Shown here piece after piece: positions 50,707-60,163 of a stretch of 64,000 nt of DNA (its first letter is position 1; every line of letters starts with the position of its first letter). The notes beneath the pieces were generated by a model. It searched no databases. It saw only the letters and a program-made list of their open reading frames with translations, and was not told where the DNA came from. Source of the stretch: Maliibacterium massiliense. GTDB taxonomy: Bacteria; Bacillota; Clostridia; Christensenellales; Maliibacteriaceae. Location: NCBI RefSeq assembly GCF_900604345.1, contig NZ_LR026983.1, forward strand, positions 930,001-994,000. The letters run 5' to 3'. The position numbers were made by a program, and so were the translations under genes.

Positions 50707-51963
50707 TTATCGTATGGTCACCTCGACGCTCTGCGGAATGGTCACCTGCATTGCATCTGCCTGCTCGGGCGTGCGCTCCGGATTCCATCGCCACGCGAGA
50801 GGCAGCGTTGCGCTGCTGCCCGGGCTCATGCCCGATACATCCACATACAGCTGCAGGTTGTTGGCAGTCAGTCCCAGCACCGCGCGGCGCGGCCCCTTGA
50901 CCGTCACGCTCACCGAAGCGATGCGTGCGCGCGACACATTTTCAGCGTTGCTGCCCTCGGGATGCACGCGCACATAGTTGATCGTGCGCTCCTGCTGCAC
51001 CTCGTCGATATGCACCGTCACCTGCACCTGTTCCGCCGCACACCAGGCCACGTCCTCAGGGACGGCAAGGGGCACCGTGATCTGGATATCCTCCGAGGCG
51101 CCCGATACGTCGACAGGCTGCGTGTTCAGATGCGTCAGCGCCTGCAGCACCTCGCTGGTGGCCGCCACCTCCACACTCTGCGGTGCAACCGTGATGCCCG
51201 TAACCTCAAACCCGTATGCTGGCTGCGTGCCCTCCTGCAGCGGCGCCTCCACGCGCACCTCCTGCTTGGCATAGACGCGCAGCGTGGTGCGTATGGTCGG
51301 CGATGACGGGGTGATGGACGTGCTGGCCACGCGGATACCCGCAGCGTCTTCGTAATTGAACGCCAGGGCCGCGTCCACGCCCGTGGTGGCATGCTCGTTG
51401 GGCATGCGCACCAAAACGTGATCCACCCGTTCAATCTGACTGGCCGCCCCGCTGATCTCGATGGTGCTGGGCTTGAGTACAATGTCCCCCTGCCACAGGT
51501 TCTCGGGGGATTTCTCCACCTCCGCGTACACGGGCACATCCTTGGTGGCGCGTTTTTCAATGGTTACGCGGATGGCGTCGGGGTTCACGCGCCGCACGCT
51601 GCCGGATATCGTCGTCGCCTGCAGCGGAATCTCCTGCACCCCCTCCTGGGTGATGTTGGACAAATCCGCAATTACCGTGGTGGTGCCGCTGGTAATATAG
51701 CGCAGCGCCTCGTTGCGGTCACGCACGCTCACACGTACCGCCTCGGCAAACGCATCCTCCCCCTCCAGCAGTGCAAAGCCACGGTTTTTCAGCGTCTCCA
51801 TGCCCATCACGGTAACGGAGACGTCGTTGACCGTCTTATCGCGCAAGGGATTGGTTGCAACCAGCACATAGCTCCACAGCACCGCGGCAAAAAAGAGCGC
51901 CAGCAGTTTGTATCCAATATTTTTGCGCAGCGCGCGCCACGCTTTGCGTAAAAATTTCCTCAT
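50707..51963 (-). CDS. cdaR: CdaA regulator CdaR (YbbR-domain protein)
   Basis: 418 residues from MRKFLRKAWRALRKNIGYK. One N-terminal membrane helix (LLALFFAAVLWSYVLV) and four YbbR repeats outside the membrane. It modulates the diadenylate cyclase CdaA. The ATG overlaps the cdaA stop in ATGA, so the two are coupled. Confidence 0.94.
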   Translation of the reverse strand: MRKFLRKAWRALRKNIGYKLLALFFAAVLWSYVLVATNPLRDKTVNDVSVTVMGMETLKNRGFALLEGEDAFAEAVRVSVRDRNEALRYITSGTTTVIADLSNITQEGVQEIPLQATTISGSVRRVNPDAIRVTIEKRATKDVPVYAEVEKSPENLWQGDIVLKPSTIEISGAASQIERVDHVLVRMPNEHATTGVDAALAFNYEDAAGIRVASTSITPSSPTIRTTLRVYAKQEVRVEAPLQEGTQPAYGFEVTGITVAPQSVEVAATSEVLQALTHLNTQPVDVSGASEDIQITVPLAVPEDVAWCAAEQVQVTVHIDEVQQERTINYVRVHPEGSNAENVSRARIASVSVTVKGPRRAVLGLTANNLQLYVDVSGMSPGSSATLPLAWRWNPERTPEQADAMQVTIPQSVEVTIR

Positions 51964-52808
51964 GAGCGTTTCCTCCGTCGCGACCACGGCGCCGTGCGGC
52001 GGGGTTTTTCGTCGCGCATGCCGAACACGTCTGCGCATATGCTGTGCAGCGTCTTGCTGTCAATATTGTGCTGCAGGCGGCCCTCGCGCGTGGCGGAGAT
52101 AAAGCCCGTCTCCTCTGAGACCACAAAGCTCAGCGCGTCGGATACCTCCGACATGCCGATCGCCGCGCGGTGGCGCGTGCCCAGCGAGGAATCGATATCC
52201 GTGCGCTGCGTCAGGGGAAGTAAGCAGCCGGCGGCCACCACGCGGCTAGCGCGTACCACAATCGCGCCGTCGTGCAGCGGCGTGTTGGGGTAAAAAATAT
52301 TCTCCAATAAATTGGCGCTGAGGTGGGCGTCGACGAGCGTGCCCGATTCGATGACATCGCCCAGCGGCGTGCTGCGCTCGATGACCACGAGCGCGCCTGT
52401 GCGCGAGGCGGACATATCCCGCAGCGCCATCTCCAGCTGCTCGCCCGCATGCTGCAGCTCCATCTGGTCCACGTTCTGCACAAGCGCAGTGGGCGCGTGG
52501 AAAAACTTGCCTCGTCCCAGCTGCTCAAGAATGCGCCGCAGCTCGGGCTGGAACACCACCACCATCAGCACCGCGCCGGCGTTGATCACATAATTAAGCA
52601 GCCAGTTGAGCGTCTGCAGGCGCAGCACCTCGCTCAGCCAGGCGGCAAGCAGCAGGATGGCGAAGCCCTTGAGCACCTGTATGGCGCGCGATTGGCGCGT
52701 GACCATCAGCAGCTGGTAGATGATGATCGCGATAATGAGCATGTCAATAAAATCCCAGATCTGCACCTGCGATATACTGCGCCATATCGAGTCCCACAGC
52801 TGCTGCAA
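51960..52808 (-). CDS. cdaA: Diadenylate cyclase CdaA
   Basis: 282 residues. Three N-terminal membrane helices and the DAC domain with DGA (180-182, in NTPLHDGAIVV) and RHR (212-214, in GTRHRAAIG), both intact. Makes c-di-AMP, which controls K+ uptake and osmotic balance. First gene of cdaA-cdaR-repeat protein-ATPase. Confidence 0.96.
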   Translation of the reverse strand: MQQLWDSIWRSISQVQIWDFIDMLIIAIIIYQLLMVTRQSRAIQVLKGFAILLLAAWLSEVLRLQTLNWLLNYVINAGAVLMVVVFQPELRRILEQLGRGKFFHAPTALVQNVDQMELQHAGEQLEMALRDMSASRTGALVVIERSTPLGDVIESGTLVDAHLSANLLENIFYPNTPLHDGAIVVRASRVVAAGCLLPLTQRTDIDSSLGTRHRAAIGMSEVSDALSFVVSEETGFISATREGRLQHNIDSKTLHSICADVFGMRDEKPRRTAPWSRRRKRS

Positions 52809-52847
52809 TATCTACACTTCCTTTACCGGGGCGTCTCTTTCGTACCC

Positions 52848-52856
52848 ATTATAGCA
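52848..52856 (-). promoter_or_regulatory. Extended -10 promoter of cdaA
   Basis: TGC-TATAAT on the minus strand, 40 nt before the start; weak -35. Confidence 0.75.
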
Positions 52857-52907
52857 CAGCCCTGTCAGCCGTCGCCAGCCGTTGCCCAAAATAGACAAAA
52901 GGCAATG

Positions 52908-52932
52908 AAAAAAACAGCCGAAGCTGTTTTTT
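52908..52932 (-). terminator. Terminator of the 85-residue gene
   Basis: AAAACAGC/GCTGTTTT stem with a TTCG tetraloop and T-tracts on both sides. Confidence 0.9.
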
Positions 52933-52940
52933 GCTATGCG

Positions 52941-53198
52941 TCATGCCATTTGTTCCTTGATCCAGGCCACCAGCGCCTCATCTGCCTGGTAGCTTTTTTC
53001 CAGCAGCGCCGGCTCCGTATGCGCCATGGAGAACGCCTTGCCGCTTTGGGCGAAGCATTGCGCGCGTTCGTCCAGCGCGCGCAGCGCATCGCTGAGCGTC
53101 TCATCCTGCTGCCACGCCTGTAGCCGCCCGTGGCAAAGGGCCGCGTCTGCAGGCGCCGTCTGCATCCGGTCGTGCGCGCGCGCTTTTCCTTTCAGCAA
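52941..53198 (-). CDS. Small helical protein, unrecognised
   Basis: 85 residues. TTG start with AAGGAGG 10 nt upstream. All-helical by eye, no membrane segment; contains LSDALRALDERAQCF and YQADEALVAWIKEQMA. A single gene with its own AT-rich promoter region and terminator, at the edge of the prophage block. Function unknown. Confidence 0.65.
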   Translation of the reverse strand: MLKGKARAHDRMQTAPADAALCHGRLQAWQQDETLSDALRALDERAQCFAQSGKAFSMAHTEPALLEKSYQADEALVAWIKEQMA

Positions 53199-53362
53199 TC
53201 GTCCAATACCTCCTTTCCCGTCACGGGCACGCTGCGCCGCGCGCAGGCGCGTCGAATCATGCCCATTCTTGAAATATTTTAGATTATTTTGTATTATATT
53301 TTGTCATTTTATCTTTCATGAACTATATTAGCATGCAAAGGAACTTCTGACAATCCAAAAAG
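53199..53362. other. AT-rich intergenic stretch at the prophage edge
   Basis: Positions 53270-53340 are strikingly AT-rich for this window. TATAAT on the minus strand with TTCATG 18 nt upstream could serve the 85-residue gene. Possible left boundary of the prophage; no tRNA or clear attachment repeat seen. Confidence 0.35.
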
Positions 53363-53397
53363 CGCAAAAAATCTCGGAATCGATCCGGATTCCGAGA
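53363..53397 (-). terminator. Terminator of the phage structural operon
   Basis: TCTCGGAATC/GATTCCGAGA perfect ten-pair stem, 6-nt loop, six T on the minus strand. Confidence 0.92.
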
Positions 53398-53446
53398 CTT
53401 TTCGCGCAAATGATACATGCTCGCCGCATAAAACGACAGGCAGGTT

Positions 53447-54358
53447 TTAGCGTTTGGAAAGAGCAATGTCGATAAAATCCGCAAAGCTGCCGTTGTCCGA
53501 AGGGGAAAAGGGGGTCTGGCTGGAAACTGCCGCCTGGGCTGCGCCGCCTGGGCTGGGTGACGCGGCCGCAGCTTGGCTGCCGCTCTTTTTGCCGGCGCTC
53601 TTTGTGGCGGATTTTTTGCTGCCGCCGCTTGCTTTGGCCGCGGATTGCGCAAGCCTCTGCTGCGCCAGCGCGTAATCCAAGTTGTATTTCTGCACCTGCA
53701 GGGCGATCTTTTCCTGCTGCTGGCGGATCGCATTGATCTGCTGCTGCATGCGCAGCGCGCGATTGATATCCAGCTGCGCCAGCGCCTCATCGCGCCGCCT
53801 CTGCGCCAAAAGCGCGTCCTCCTGCAGCAGGCCGATCTGCTTCTGATAGTCCTGCAGCAGTGAGGCCACGCCCTCGTCCCGGCGCGCCTGCGCGTTTTCC
53901 TGCATGTTCATCGCGATGCTCGAGCGTGCAAGCCCGCGCGCAAGCGCTTGGTTGGAGGCCTGCTGTGCATTCTGTTCATAGAGCGTGTTGAGCTGTTTCT
54001 TTCCGGACGCCAGTGTCTCTGCCAGCTCCTGTTTGTCGCGCGCAAGCGCGCGCACGGCATCTTCATACTGCCTGTTTGCGCTGGCCACGCTGTTGTTGTA
54101 ATCGGGATCCACAATGGCCCGCGCCTGTTCATAGATGTCCGCATCGCCCAGCTGCCGGTAGCTGTACGGGCCGCTCGTGCCAGCCGTGGGCCCATGATTT
54201 GCAGCGCCCGCACCCTGTACCTGCAGCTGCGTGCCCGTATAAATCAGGTTGGGGTTGGTAATACCGGGGTTGAGCCGCATCAGCTCGGAAACCGTGGTGC
54301 CGTACCGCTTGGCGATGCCCGATAGCGTGTCGCCGCGCGCAACGGTATAACTTGCCAT
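53447..54358 (-). CDS. LysM-coiled-coil protein, last gene of the phage block
   Basis: 303 residues from [21 protein letters not shown]-terminal LysM domain (1-47, peptidoglycan binding), a Tyr/Gly linker, a long coiled coil (about 75-215, many Gln/Ala/Arg), and a Ser/Lys/Ala-rich tail. In a short-tailed phage this could be an injected or internal virion protein helping cross the cell wall. That role is inferred from position and domains. Confidence 0.82.
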   Translation of the reverse strand: MASYTVARGDTLSGIAKRYGTTVSELMRLNPGITNPNLIYTGTQLQVQGAGAANHGPTAGTSGPYSYRQLGDADIYEQARAIVDPDYNNSVASANRQYEDAVRALARDKQELAETLASGKKQLNTLYEQNAQQASNQALARGLARSSIAMNMQENAQARRDEGVASLLQDYQKQIGLLQEDALLAQRRRDEALAQLDINRALRMQQQINAIRQQQEKIALQVQKYNLDYALAQQRLAQSAAKASGGSKKSATKSAGKKSGSQAAAASPSPGGAAQAAVSSQTPFSPSDNGSFADFIDIALSKR

Positions 54359-54407
54359 AGGCGTTTTGCTCCTTTCCCGGCGCGGCTTTCCTGCGCGCCG
54401 TTTGTGT

Positions 54408-55889
54408 CTATGCCCGCACAGCGGGCACGGGGTCGGCGCTCGCATCGGTCGTATACCCGTCCTGCGGACCGATGACCGCGGCGTCTTGAGTAACCTGCAT
54501 CCCGCCTGCGCTCACCGCAAACAGTTTGCCCGCCAGCACGCCGCAGTGCAGCGTAGCGCCCGCCTCGGCCCGCGCGCGCTGCAGAATGTCGCCGCCCGCA
54601 TTACCCTGAAAAAAGCAGTGGGCAAGCAATCCCGCGCACAGCGGCGCACGCCACTTGCGAAACACGCATGCAACTGCATGCAACGCGCTGCATCGCACGT
54701 CAATGGCATCCGCGGCAGCGCTTGTATAATCGTCCGCGCCCACAAAGTGGCAGCCGTCAGCCAGCACGCAGGCGCAGCGCTCCACCAGCAGGCCTGCACC
54801 CTGCGCGGCGCTTGCCATGCCCCCGATGCCCATCTGCTGCAGCGATACCTGCACGCCGCATTGCCTGATCTGCATCTGCCGCACGTAGGGGCGCGCCTGG
54901 CTTGCACCCTGAAAGACAATGCTGCCGCTGCCGCCAAGGCCCTGCACGCGCACCGTCTCGTCGTAGAATATGCCTGGGTATACATGGATCGTAATGGTAT
55001 GCTCCAGCAGATGCGGCAGCCGGTCAAGCACCGTCTGGATGGACGTGCATCCGTTTGTCCAGCTCCCCGTGCCGCTGCCCGCGGCGGTGCCGCCGTGCGC
55101 CGCGTCGCACACGTAATAATCCGCGTCTGCCAGGCTCATCAGCGGCCGTGCCCCTGCGCCCACGCGCAGCTTTTGAAAGTGCGCGTCCACATCGTTGACC
55201 TGCGCGTTTGCGTTGAACAATTCGCCCTGGTAGGGTTTCCACGCCGAGGGCAGCTGCCCCGCCTCCAGCATCAGCTCCGAGACGTGGATGGCGGCACTGC
55301 CCGCCTCGGCCTGCACCGCCAGTACCCCGGATACCGCCTGGTTCTGATGCCAGGCGACGTGCTTGCGCTGCCAAACGTCCGTCAGCTGCGAAAAGGTGGC
55401 AAGTGTCTTCACCGCGCCATTTGCGCCGTCTTGCAGCGTTACAAGCACGCTAGCGCCGGCGCGCGCGCCGCGCAGCTGCAGCGAGAGCACATAATCTCCC
55501 GCGTTCAGCGCCACCTGCTGGCGCAGCGGCTGATCCAGCAGCGCATAGTGGTCGGTCGCCCCTTGCGCGTCCGCCACAATCGTGGGCGCGGGCGCCTCCC
55601 AGCCGTAGGCGTCTGCGGTGGCAAAGGCGCTGTTTTTCAGCAGATTCACCGCGCCCACCTCGCCCAGCGCGTCGCGCACCGCATCACGGTTCTCTACAAT
55701 CAGCGCGCCCAGCTGGGTATCCGATATTTTGCGCTGAATCTCGGTGCGCGTCGCCTCGGAAAGATTGCCTAAATCGATGTTGCCGAACACAACATAAAAG
55801 AGGTTGCGAAACATATTGTTGAGCATATAGAGCGACTGCGGCGAGGTGTCGCGGATTTCATCGCGTTTGAACATCACTTGTGCCATCAT
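54408..55889 (-). CDS. Phage tail spike/fibre-like protein
   Basis: 493 residues. The N-terminal 75 residues look like a virion-attachment part. A jelly-roll carbohydrate-binding-like domain follows (about 80-225, [16 protein letters not shown] ... [13 protein letters not shown]). From about 250 a parallel beta-helix fits, with repeated short strands ([30 protein letters not shown]). Probably binds the host surface. 9 nt after the propeller protein. Confidence 0.75.
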   Translation of the reverse strand: MMAQVMFKRDEIRDTSPQSLYMLNNMFRNLFYVVFGNIDLGNLSEATRTEIQRKISDTQLGALIVENRDAVRDALGEVGAVNLLKNSAFATADAYGWEAPAPTIVADAQGATDHYALLDQPLRQQVALNAGDYVLSLQLRGARAGASVLVTLQDGANGAVKTLATFSQLTDVWQRKHVAWHQNQAVSGVLAVQAEAGSAAIHVSELMLEAGQLPSAWKPYQGELFNANAQVNDVDAHFQKLRVGAGARPLMSLADADYYVCDAAHGGTAAGSGTGSWTNGCTSIQTVLDRLPHLLEHTITIHVYPGIFYDETVRVQGLGGSGSIVFQGASQARPYVRQMQIRQCGVQVSLQQMGIGGMASAAQGAGLLVERCACVLADGCHFVGADDYTSAAADAIDVRCSALHAVACVFRKWRAPLCAGLLAHCFFQGNAGGDILQRARAEAGATLHCGVLAGKLFAVSAGGMQVTQDAAVIGPQDGYTTDASADPVPAVRA

Positions 55890-55898
55890 CTTTCCCCC

Positions 55899-57308
55899 TT
55901 AACGCTGCAGCGCAAAGTAGCGCACCTGCAGCATCACCAGGTTAAAATCCGCGCCCGCTACGTTCTCGATGCGCAGCTCCAGCAGCCTACCGCGGCCCCA
56001 TATGGGCACCTCCACTGTGCACAGCTGCGCGTGCAGCGGCAGGTAGGTGCAGTGCTCGCGCGCGCCGTCCAGCTTGTAATATACCGCCAGCTTCCCGCCT
56101 TCGGTGCCCGAGAGCGTGGCGCGGATCTTGCGCAGGTCCATCACCAACTCCGGCTCTTGCGCGCCCAGCACGCCACTTTGCCACATGGCTGGAATCGGAA
56201 AACCGTCGAGCGTATCGCCTGTGTCGAACGCATAAATATTGCCCGCGTCGTCACAGGTGTAGAGCGCGCCGTCCATCTCTAGAAAGTCGTTAACCACCAC
56301 GCCCTCGCGTGCGCTCCAAGCCTGCGTGGGAAAGTGGTACATCAGCACCACATTGTTGACGCTTGACGCATCCAGCGGCACCGCCAGGTAGTAGGTCTGG
56401 TTGTAGTAGGTTGCCGCGGCGTCCTTGACATACGCGCTGTTGATACGCTTAAGGTAGCCCTCAATGCGGTGGGAATGCAGCGACTGGGCGTGCACCCCGT
56501 CATAGACCATCACTGCGTCGCCTGATAAAAAGGGCATCACGTTGTCACACATCACAAGGGAGCGGTTGGCAAGCGCTCCGCGCCCGTTAAAGACGGGCGA
56601 TACCTGGTAGTTGCTCGGATCCGTACCCCATATTTTCCAGATGGAGCGCTCCTTGGTCACCAGGATGTCGTCAAAGGCCACCTTCAGGCCGGTATTGCGC
56701 GTGCCGTCCCAGGTGGGCAGCAGGATCAACGCGCCCGCCTCCAGCGTCAGATCCCAGTTTTCCGGGTTGAGATCGTCGCTACACTGCACCGCGATGGGGT
56801 TGTCCGCAGGGATCACCCACACCCGTTCCCTGTGCAGCTGGATGGCCACCGCCTTGGGGGCGGCGCTGATGGGCGATAGCGTCGTGCCGTCCCACTTGCG
56901 CATGGGGCCCTGGCCATTGGTCATGATGAGGATGTCGGTATCGCCCACTTGGTAGCCGATGTAGTCGTAGATGCCGCTCTCGGCCGCGCTTAAGATGGTC
57001 TGGCTGGTGCCGTCCTCTCTGCGCATAAACACGCCGCGGTCGGTCGCATACAGCAGCGTACCCCGCGCAAGGCCTGGGTAAAACTTCATCAGTGTGCGGA
57101 TGGAAGCGTCGGTGTGCAGGATGCGCTGCATCCCGTCTGCACGGCGCAGGCTGCCGTACTGGATGGCGCAGTGGTTCATGCTGCGCGCCCTGCCCAGCGG
57201 TAGATACGCGCTGTCGCTTCCGTTGTCCAGCCCGCCGGAGAAGTCGCCGATGGCGATGCCCGCCATCAGCGCGTCGCGCACGGCTTTGTTGCTTCGTTTG
57301 CGCGCCAT
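55899..57308 (-). CDS. Phage beta-propeller tail protein (P22 gp10-like)
   Basis: 469 residues, the size of P22 gp10 (packaged-DNA stabilisation/tail needle platform). WD-like blades throughout: GTLLYATDRGVFM, DTDILIMTNGQGPMRKWDG, DDILVTKERSIWKIWG, GDAVMVYDGVH, GALYTCDDAGNIYAF. Position after the tail-accessory gene supports the assignment. Confidence 0.75.
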   Translation of the reverse strand: MARKRSNKAVRDALMAGIAIGDFSGGLDNGSDSAYLPLGRARSMNHCAIQYGSLRRADGMQRILHTDASIRTLMKFYPGLARGTLLYATDRGVFMRREDGTSQTILSAAESGIYDYIGYQVGDTDILIMTNGQGPMRKWDGTTLSPISAAPKAVAIQLHRERVWVIPADNPIAVQCSDDLNPENWDLTLEAGALILLPTWDGTRNTGLKVAFDDILVTKERSIWKIWGTDPSNYQVSPVFNGRGALANRSLVMCDNVMPFLSGDAVMVYDGVHAQSLHSHRIEGYLKRINSAYVKDAAATYYNQTYYLAVPLDASSVNNVVLMYHFPTQAWSAREGVVVNDFLEMDGALYTCDDAGNIYAFDTGDTLDGFPIPAMWQSGVLGAQEPELVMDLRKIRATLSGTEGGKLAVYYKLDGAREHCTYLPLHAQLCTVEVPIWGRGRLLELRIENVAGADFNLVMLQVRYFALQR

Positions 57309-57311
57309 AAG

Positions 57312-57908
57312 CTAATACCACCCCCGCTGCGGCAGATGGATACTGATGCGCCTGCCGGTCAGATGCCGGGTGGCCTCCTGCCACTTGTTGTCCCAGAATG
57401 TAGCCAGCGCCACCTGTCCCTCTGAGGCCCAGTACATGCTTGCCGCATAATAACACAGCGCGCTGTGGGAGAGCACGCCCTCGTCGATGGCCGGCTCCTC
57501 AAATTCCGACTCCATGGGCGAGGGAACCACGTCAAAGCGAACGATTACCGGTGTAAAAGGCGGGGCGTACACCGTGATGTTCTGGCTATCAAAGATTTCA
57601 TAGCGCAGCTTGGCACCGTTTGTGCGGGACTGGGCTAAGTCGCTGCCGTCGCAGATGCTGCGGATGCGCGCCAGGTTCGCCTGCAGCTGCGCAATGCCGA
57701 TGTTGCGGTCCTTGTCCGTCTTCAGGTAGGCAATCTGCGTAAAGCTGCACCACTGGCGCGCTACAACGCCGATCGCCTCGTTGATCTCCCGCGCCAGCCG
57801 GTCAAAAAGCGCTTTGGCCTCGCCGGTATAGACGCTGCCCTCCGCCGGCAGCTGCGCGAGCGTCTCGGTGTACTGCGCCGTCAACCGCACCAACTGTTCT
57901 AGATACAT
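57312..57908 (-). CDS. Phage tail-accessory/head-completion protein (P22 gp4-like position)
   Basis: 198 residues from MYLEQLVRLTAQY with AAAGGAGG upstream. Helical N-terminal half (GEAKALFDRLAREINEAIGVVARQW) and beta-rich C-terminal half. Three nt before the propeller gene. Assigned by order; no motif is diagnostic. Confidence 0.6.
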   Translation of the reverse strand: MYLEQLVRLTAQYTETLAQLPAEGSVYTGEAKALFDRLAREINEAIGVVARQWCSFTQIAYLKTDKDRNIGIAQLQANLARIRSICDGSDLAQSRTNGAKLRYEIFDSQNITVYAPPFTPVIVRFDVVPSPMESEFEEPAIDEGVLSHSALCYYAASMYWASEGQVALATFWDNKWQEATRHLTGRRISIHLPQRGWY

Positions 57909-57963
57909 GCGTCTGCCTCCTTTCCATCCGTTTTTTGCAGGTCTCTTTTTTAAAACATAGTGC

Positions 57964-57990
57964 AAAGCGCCGGTCCATCGCCGGCGCTTT
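57964..57990. other. Perfect hairpin within the phage late operon
   Basis: AAAGCGCCGG/CCGGCGCTTT, ten pairs, 7-nt loop; short T3 then TATGTTTT on the minus strand. Processing or partial termination site. Confidence 0.5.
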
Positions 57991-57997
57991 GCCGCCG

Positions 57998-58354
57998 CTA
58001 CGCGTGTCTGCGCAGCCACGCTTCGGTGATGTCCTCCACGTGTGCGCGCCGCGCACCAGCCGCCTGGCGCGCCACGTGCGCATTGTGTGCGTCCAGCTCC
58101 TGCACAACCTGCGCCATGCGCGCTACGCGCGTGCGCCGCGCCAGGGTAAGCGTGCGGGCGTCGAGCGCATCATATGGAATGCGCAGGCAGCAGGTGCGCG
58201 CGCTAAACGCATCCTCAGGGCCTTGCACATGCACCTCGTAGCGTCCTTGGGCGTTGTTGTAGAGCAGCACATAATCCGGATCGATCTCCCGCAGACGCTC
58301 TGCGATAAAGTAAACATCGTGGGTAATGCGCCGGTAATTGTCACACCGCTTCAT
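57998..58354 (-). CDS. Phage protein of unknown function
   Basis: 118 residues. Beta-rich N-terminal half (ITHDVYFIAERLREIDPDYVLLYNN) and a charged helical C-terminus (RRTRVARMAQVVQELDAHNAHVARQ). It lies 15 nt after the coat gene, a place often held by small head-decoration or adaptor proteins. No recognised family. Confidence 0.65.
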   Translation of the reverse strand: MKRCDNYRRITHDVYFIAERLREIDPDYVLLYNNAQGRYEVHVQGPEDAFSARTCCLRIPYDALDARTLTLARRTRVARMAQVVQELDAHNAHVARQAAGARRAHVEDITEAWLRRHA

Positions 58355-58369
58355 GGCCGCGCCTCCCGC

Positions 58370-59548
58370 TTATTTTTCCGTGATGCCCGTCAGGCGCGCC
58401 TGCGCCATGGGCTTGTCGCACATCAGCTCCGCGTACTTCACCAGCGTAGCGGTAAACTTGGGCGTACCGGCCACCTGGCGCAGAATCTTACCGTTGCCAT
58501 CCTCCAGCCAGCGCCAATCGCACAGCTGATGCATGGTAAACTCAGCGGTATCCAGCAGGTACATGCTCCCCGCGGGGCAGAAACGATCGGCATAGATGGG
58601 AATGCCGTTGTAGGAGACGGCCTTAAAGCCGCCCTGCAAGTCCAGCATATCCACATTGCGCCGGGTGGTCGCCATCATGTCCAGATACGCGCGGCGCACG
58701 CCCGCCGGACAGGCGATGAAGTCCACGTGCCCGTCTGCCGTCTCCTCCAGCGCGTCGATCGCGCTCTGGATGGCCAGTTCGCTCAGCGCGCCGGTATCCG
58801 CCTTGGTGTAGGGCACAAGCCACGAGTAATCGCTGCGCTTGAGGCCGTAGATATCCTGGCTGTCGGAAAAAATGGCGCCCAGGCCGGTCAGTTCCAGATT
58901 GTAGGAGCCCTGCACCACCAGCACGTTGTCCGCCGTGGGGGCCAGCGCCGCGCCGCTGATGGTCACCGTTTTGGCAGCCCGGTCAATGGCGGTGATGCGG
59001 CGACCCGCGCCGCCGCTTGCGGGCACACCTGCGCTTGCGCTGGATAGGATATCCACCACCATGCCCTCCATCAGGTTCTGCACCGAGGCTACCTCCAGGG
59101 TGTTTGTCGCGGTCGTGTTGGCCTTGCAGGCGGTCAGCACGCCGGTGCCGTCGCCGTAGAGCATCCGGCTCACATTGAACTTGGACGCCTTGAGCAGGCC
59201 CTCCAGCTCGTCGTTGAGCAGGTTGACAAACGCGCCGGCCGAGTCACGGGAGGCCTGGATCGCCTTGTCCGAAATTTCAATCTGTCCGTAGAGGTTCTTC
59301 AGCGTCGCGGTAAAGGTAGCGTAATTGTTGCCGGCGGGCGTGGGCAGCGCCCCTTCTTCCGTGCCGGCGCCGATGCCGCCGTTGAGGCCGTAGCGCGCCA
59401 ATTTCTTGACGTCTTTGCCGGATACGTAGTTGGAGGACGCCTTGATCTTGTTGTAAAGCGGGTTGGTGTTGATATTCAGCTGGTCGGTCACCACATCCAG
59501 ATACAGGCTTTTCAGGGCGTCTTCCGCAGTCGATAACGTTACAGGCAT
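58370..59548 (-). CDS. Phage major capsid protein
   Basis: 392 residues from MPVTLSTAED (AAAGGAGAG upstream). Coat-like features: N-terminal helix with LYLDVVTDQLN, YGQIEISDKAIQASRDSAGAFVNLLNDELEGLLKA, an Ig- or beta-insert at about 180-240 (LEVASVQNLMEGMVVDI), and SYNGIPIYADRFCPAGSMYLLD. The position after portal and scaffold also supports it. HK97-type fold inferred. Confidence 0.85.
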   Translation of the reverse strand: MPVTLSTAEDALKSLYLDVVTDQLNINTNPLYNKIKASSNYVSGKDVKKLARYGLNGGIGAGTEEGALPTPAGNNYATFTATLKNLYGQIEISDKAIQASRDSAGAFVNLLNDELEGLLKASKFNVSRMLYGDGTGVLTACKANTTATNTLEVASVQNLMEGMVVDILSSASAGVPASGGAGRRITAIDRAAKTVTISGAALAPTADNVLVVQGSYNLELTGLGAIFSDSQDIYGLKRSDYSWLVPYTKADTGALSELAIQSAIDALEETADGHVDFIACPAGVRRAYLDMMATTRRNVDMLDLQGGFKAVSYNGIPIYADRFCPAGSMYLLDTAEFTMHQLCDWRWLEDGNGKILRQVAGTPKFTATLVKYAELMCDKPMAQARLTGITEK

Positions 59549-59585
59549 GTCTCTCTCTCCTTTATTATGTTGTATGGTTTGGGTA

Positions 59586-59605
59586 GCGCCGCCGCAAGGC
59601 GGCGC
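59586..59605. other. Stem-loop upstream of the capsid gene
   Basis: GCGCCGCC/GGCGGCGC with GCAA loop, about 40 nt before the coat start; may stabilise the coat mRNA. Confidence 0.45.
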
Positions 59606-59683
59606 GAAAGGCACAGTCGGGCGCTGCGCACGCGCTGGCCGCATCCCCTGTAGCGCGCTGGACCTGCGCCCGTTCCTTTCCTT

Positions 59684-60163
59684 TTATTTAAACAGCGCGC
59701 GGGCCATGTGACCCGCCTCGCCGATGGATTTTGCCCGCGCGGGCCTCTGCAGCGGAATCCCGCCCCCGCCGCTGCCCATCAGGATGGGCACGCCGCTCTC
59801 CCTGAGCATCTGCAGGTACAGGCGCATCTTCTCATCGGGGTCCATCTCATCGATGCCCGCCTGGCCATCCTGCGCCTTCTGTACCGTCTCGGGCGCCGGC
59901 CCTTCCCGCAGCTGCGGCGCGGCTTCAGGCGGCCGCGCCTGCGGCTGCTGCGCGGCTGCTTCCAAACGCTGCAGGCGCGCCTCCAGCGCGGCGATCAGCT
60001 CCTCGTTTTTTGCAAGCGCCGTCTCAAGATGCGCACATACACGCGCCAGCTGCGTTTCATCCGCAGCGGACGGCTGCGCCTGCGTTTCTCTTACCGCTTC
60101 TTCTTTTTCCGGCTCATTGGATGCGTTTTGGGCCTTCTTTTCCGGTTCCCTGTTCTCCTTCAT
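59684..60163 (-). CDS. Phage scaffold-like protein
   Basis: 159 residues, very acidic and Gln/Ala/Glu-rich. One coiled coil (about 38-72, ARVCAHLETALAKNEELIAALEARLQRLE), a Pro/Gln linker and a C-terminal basic segment. Gene order portal-scaffold-coat and composition fit a capsid scaffold. The start overlaps the portal stop (ATGA). Confidence 0.75.
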   Translation of the reverse strand: MKENREPEKKAQNASNEPEKEEAVRETQAQPSAADETQLARVCAHLETALAKNEELIAALEARLQRLEAAAQQPQARPPEAAPQLREGPAPETVQKAQDGQAGIDEMDPDEKMRLYLQMLRESGVPILMGSGGGGIPLQRPARAKSIGEAGHMARALFK

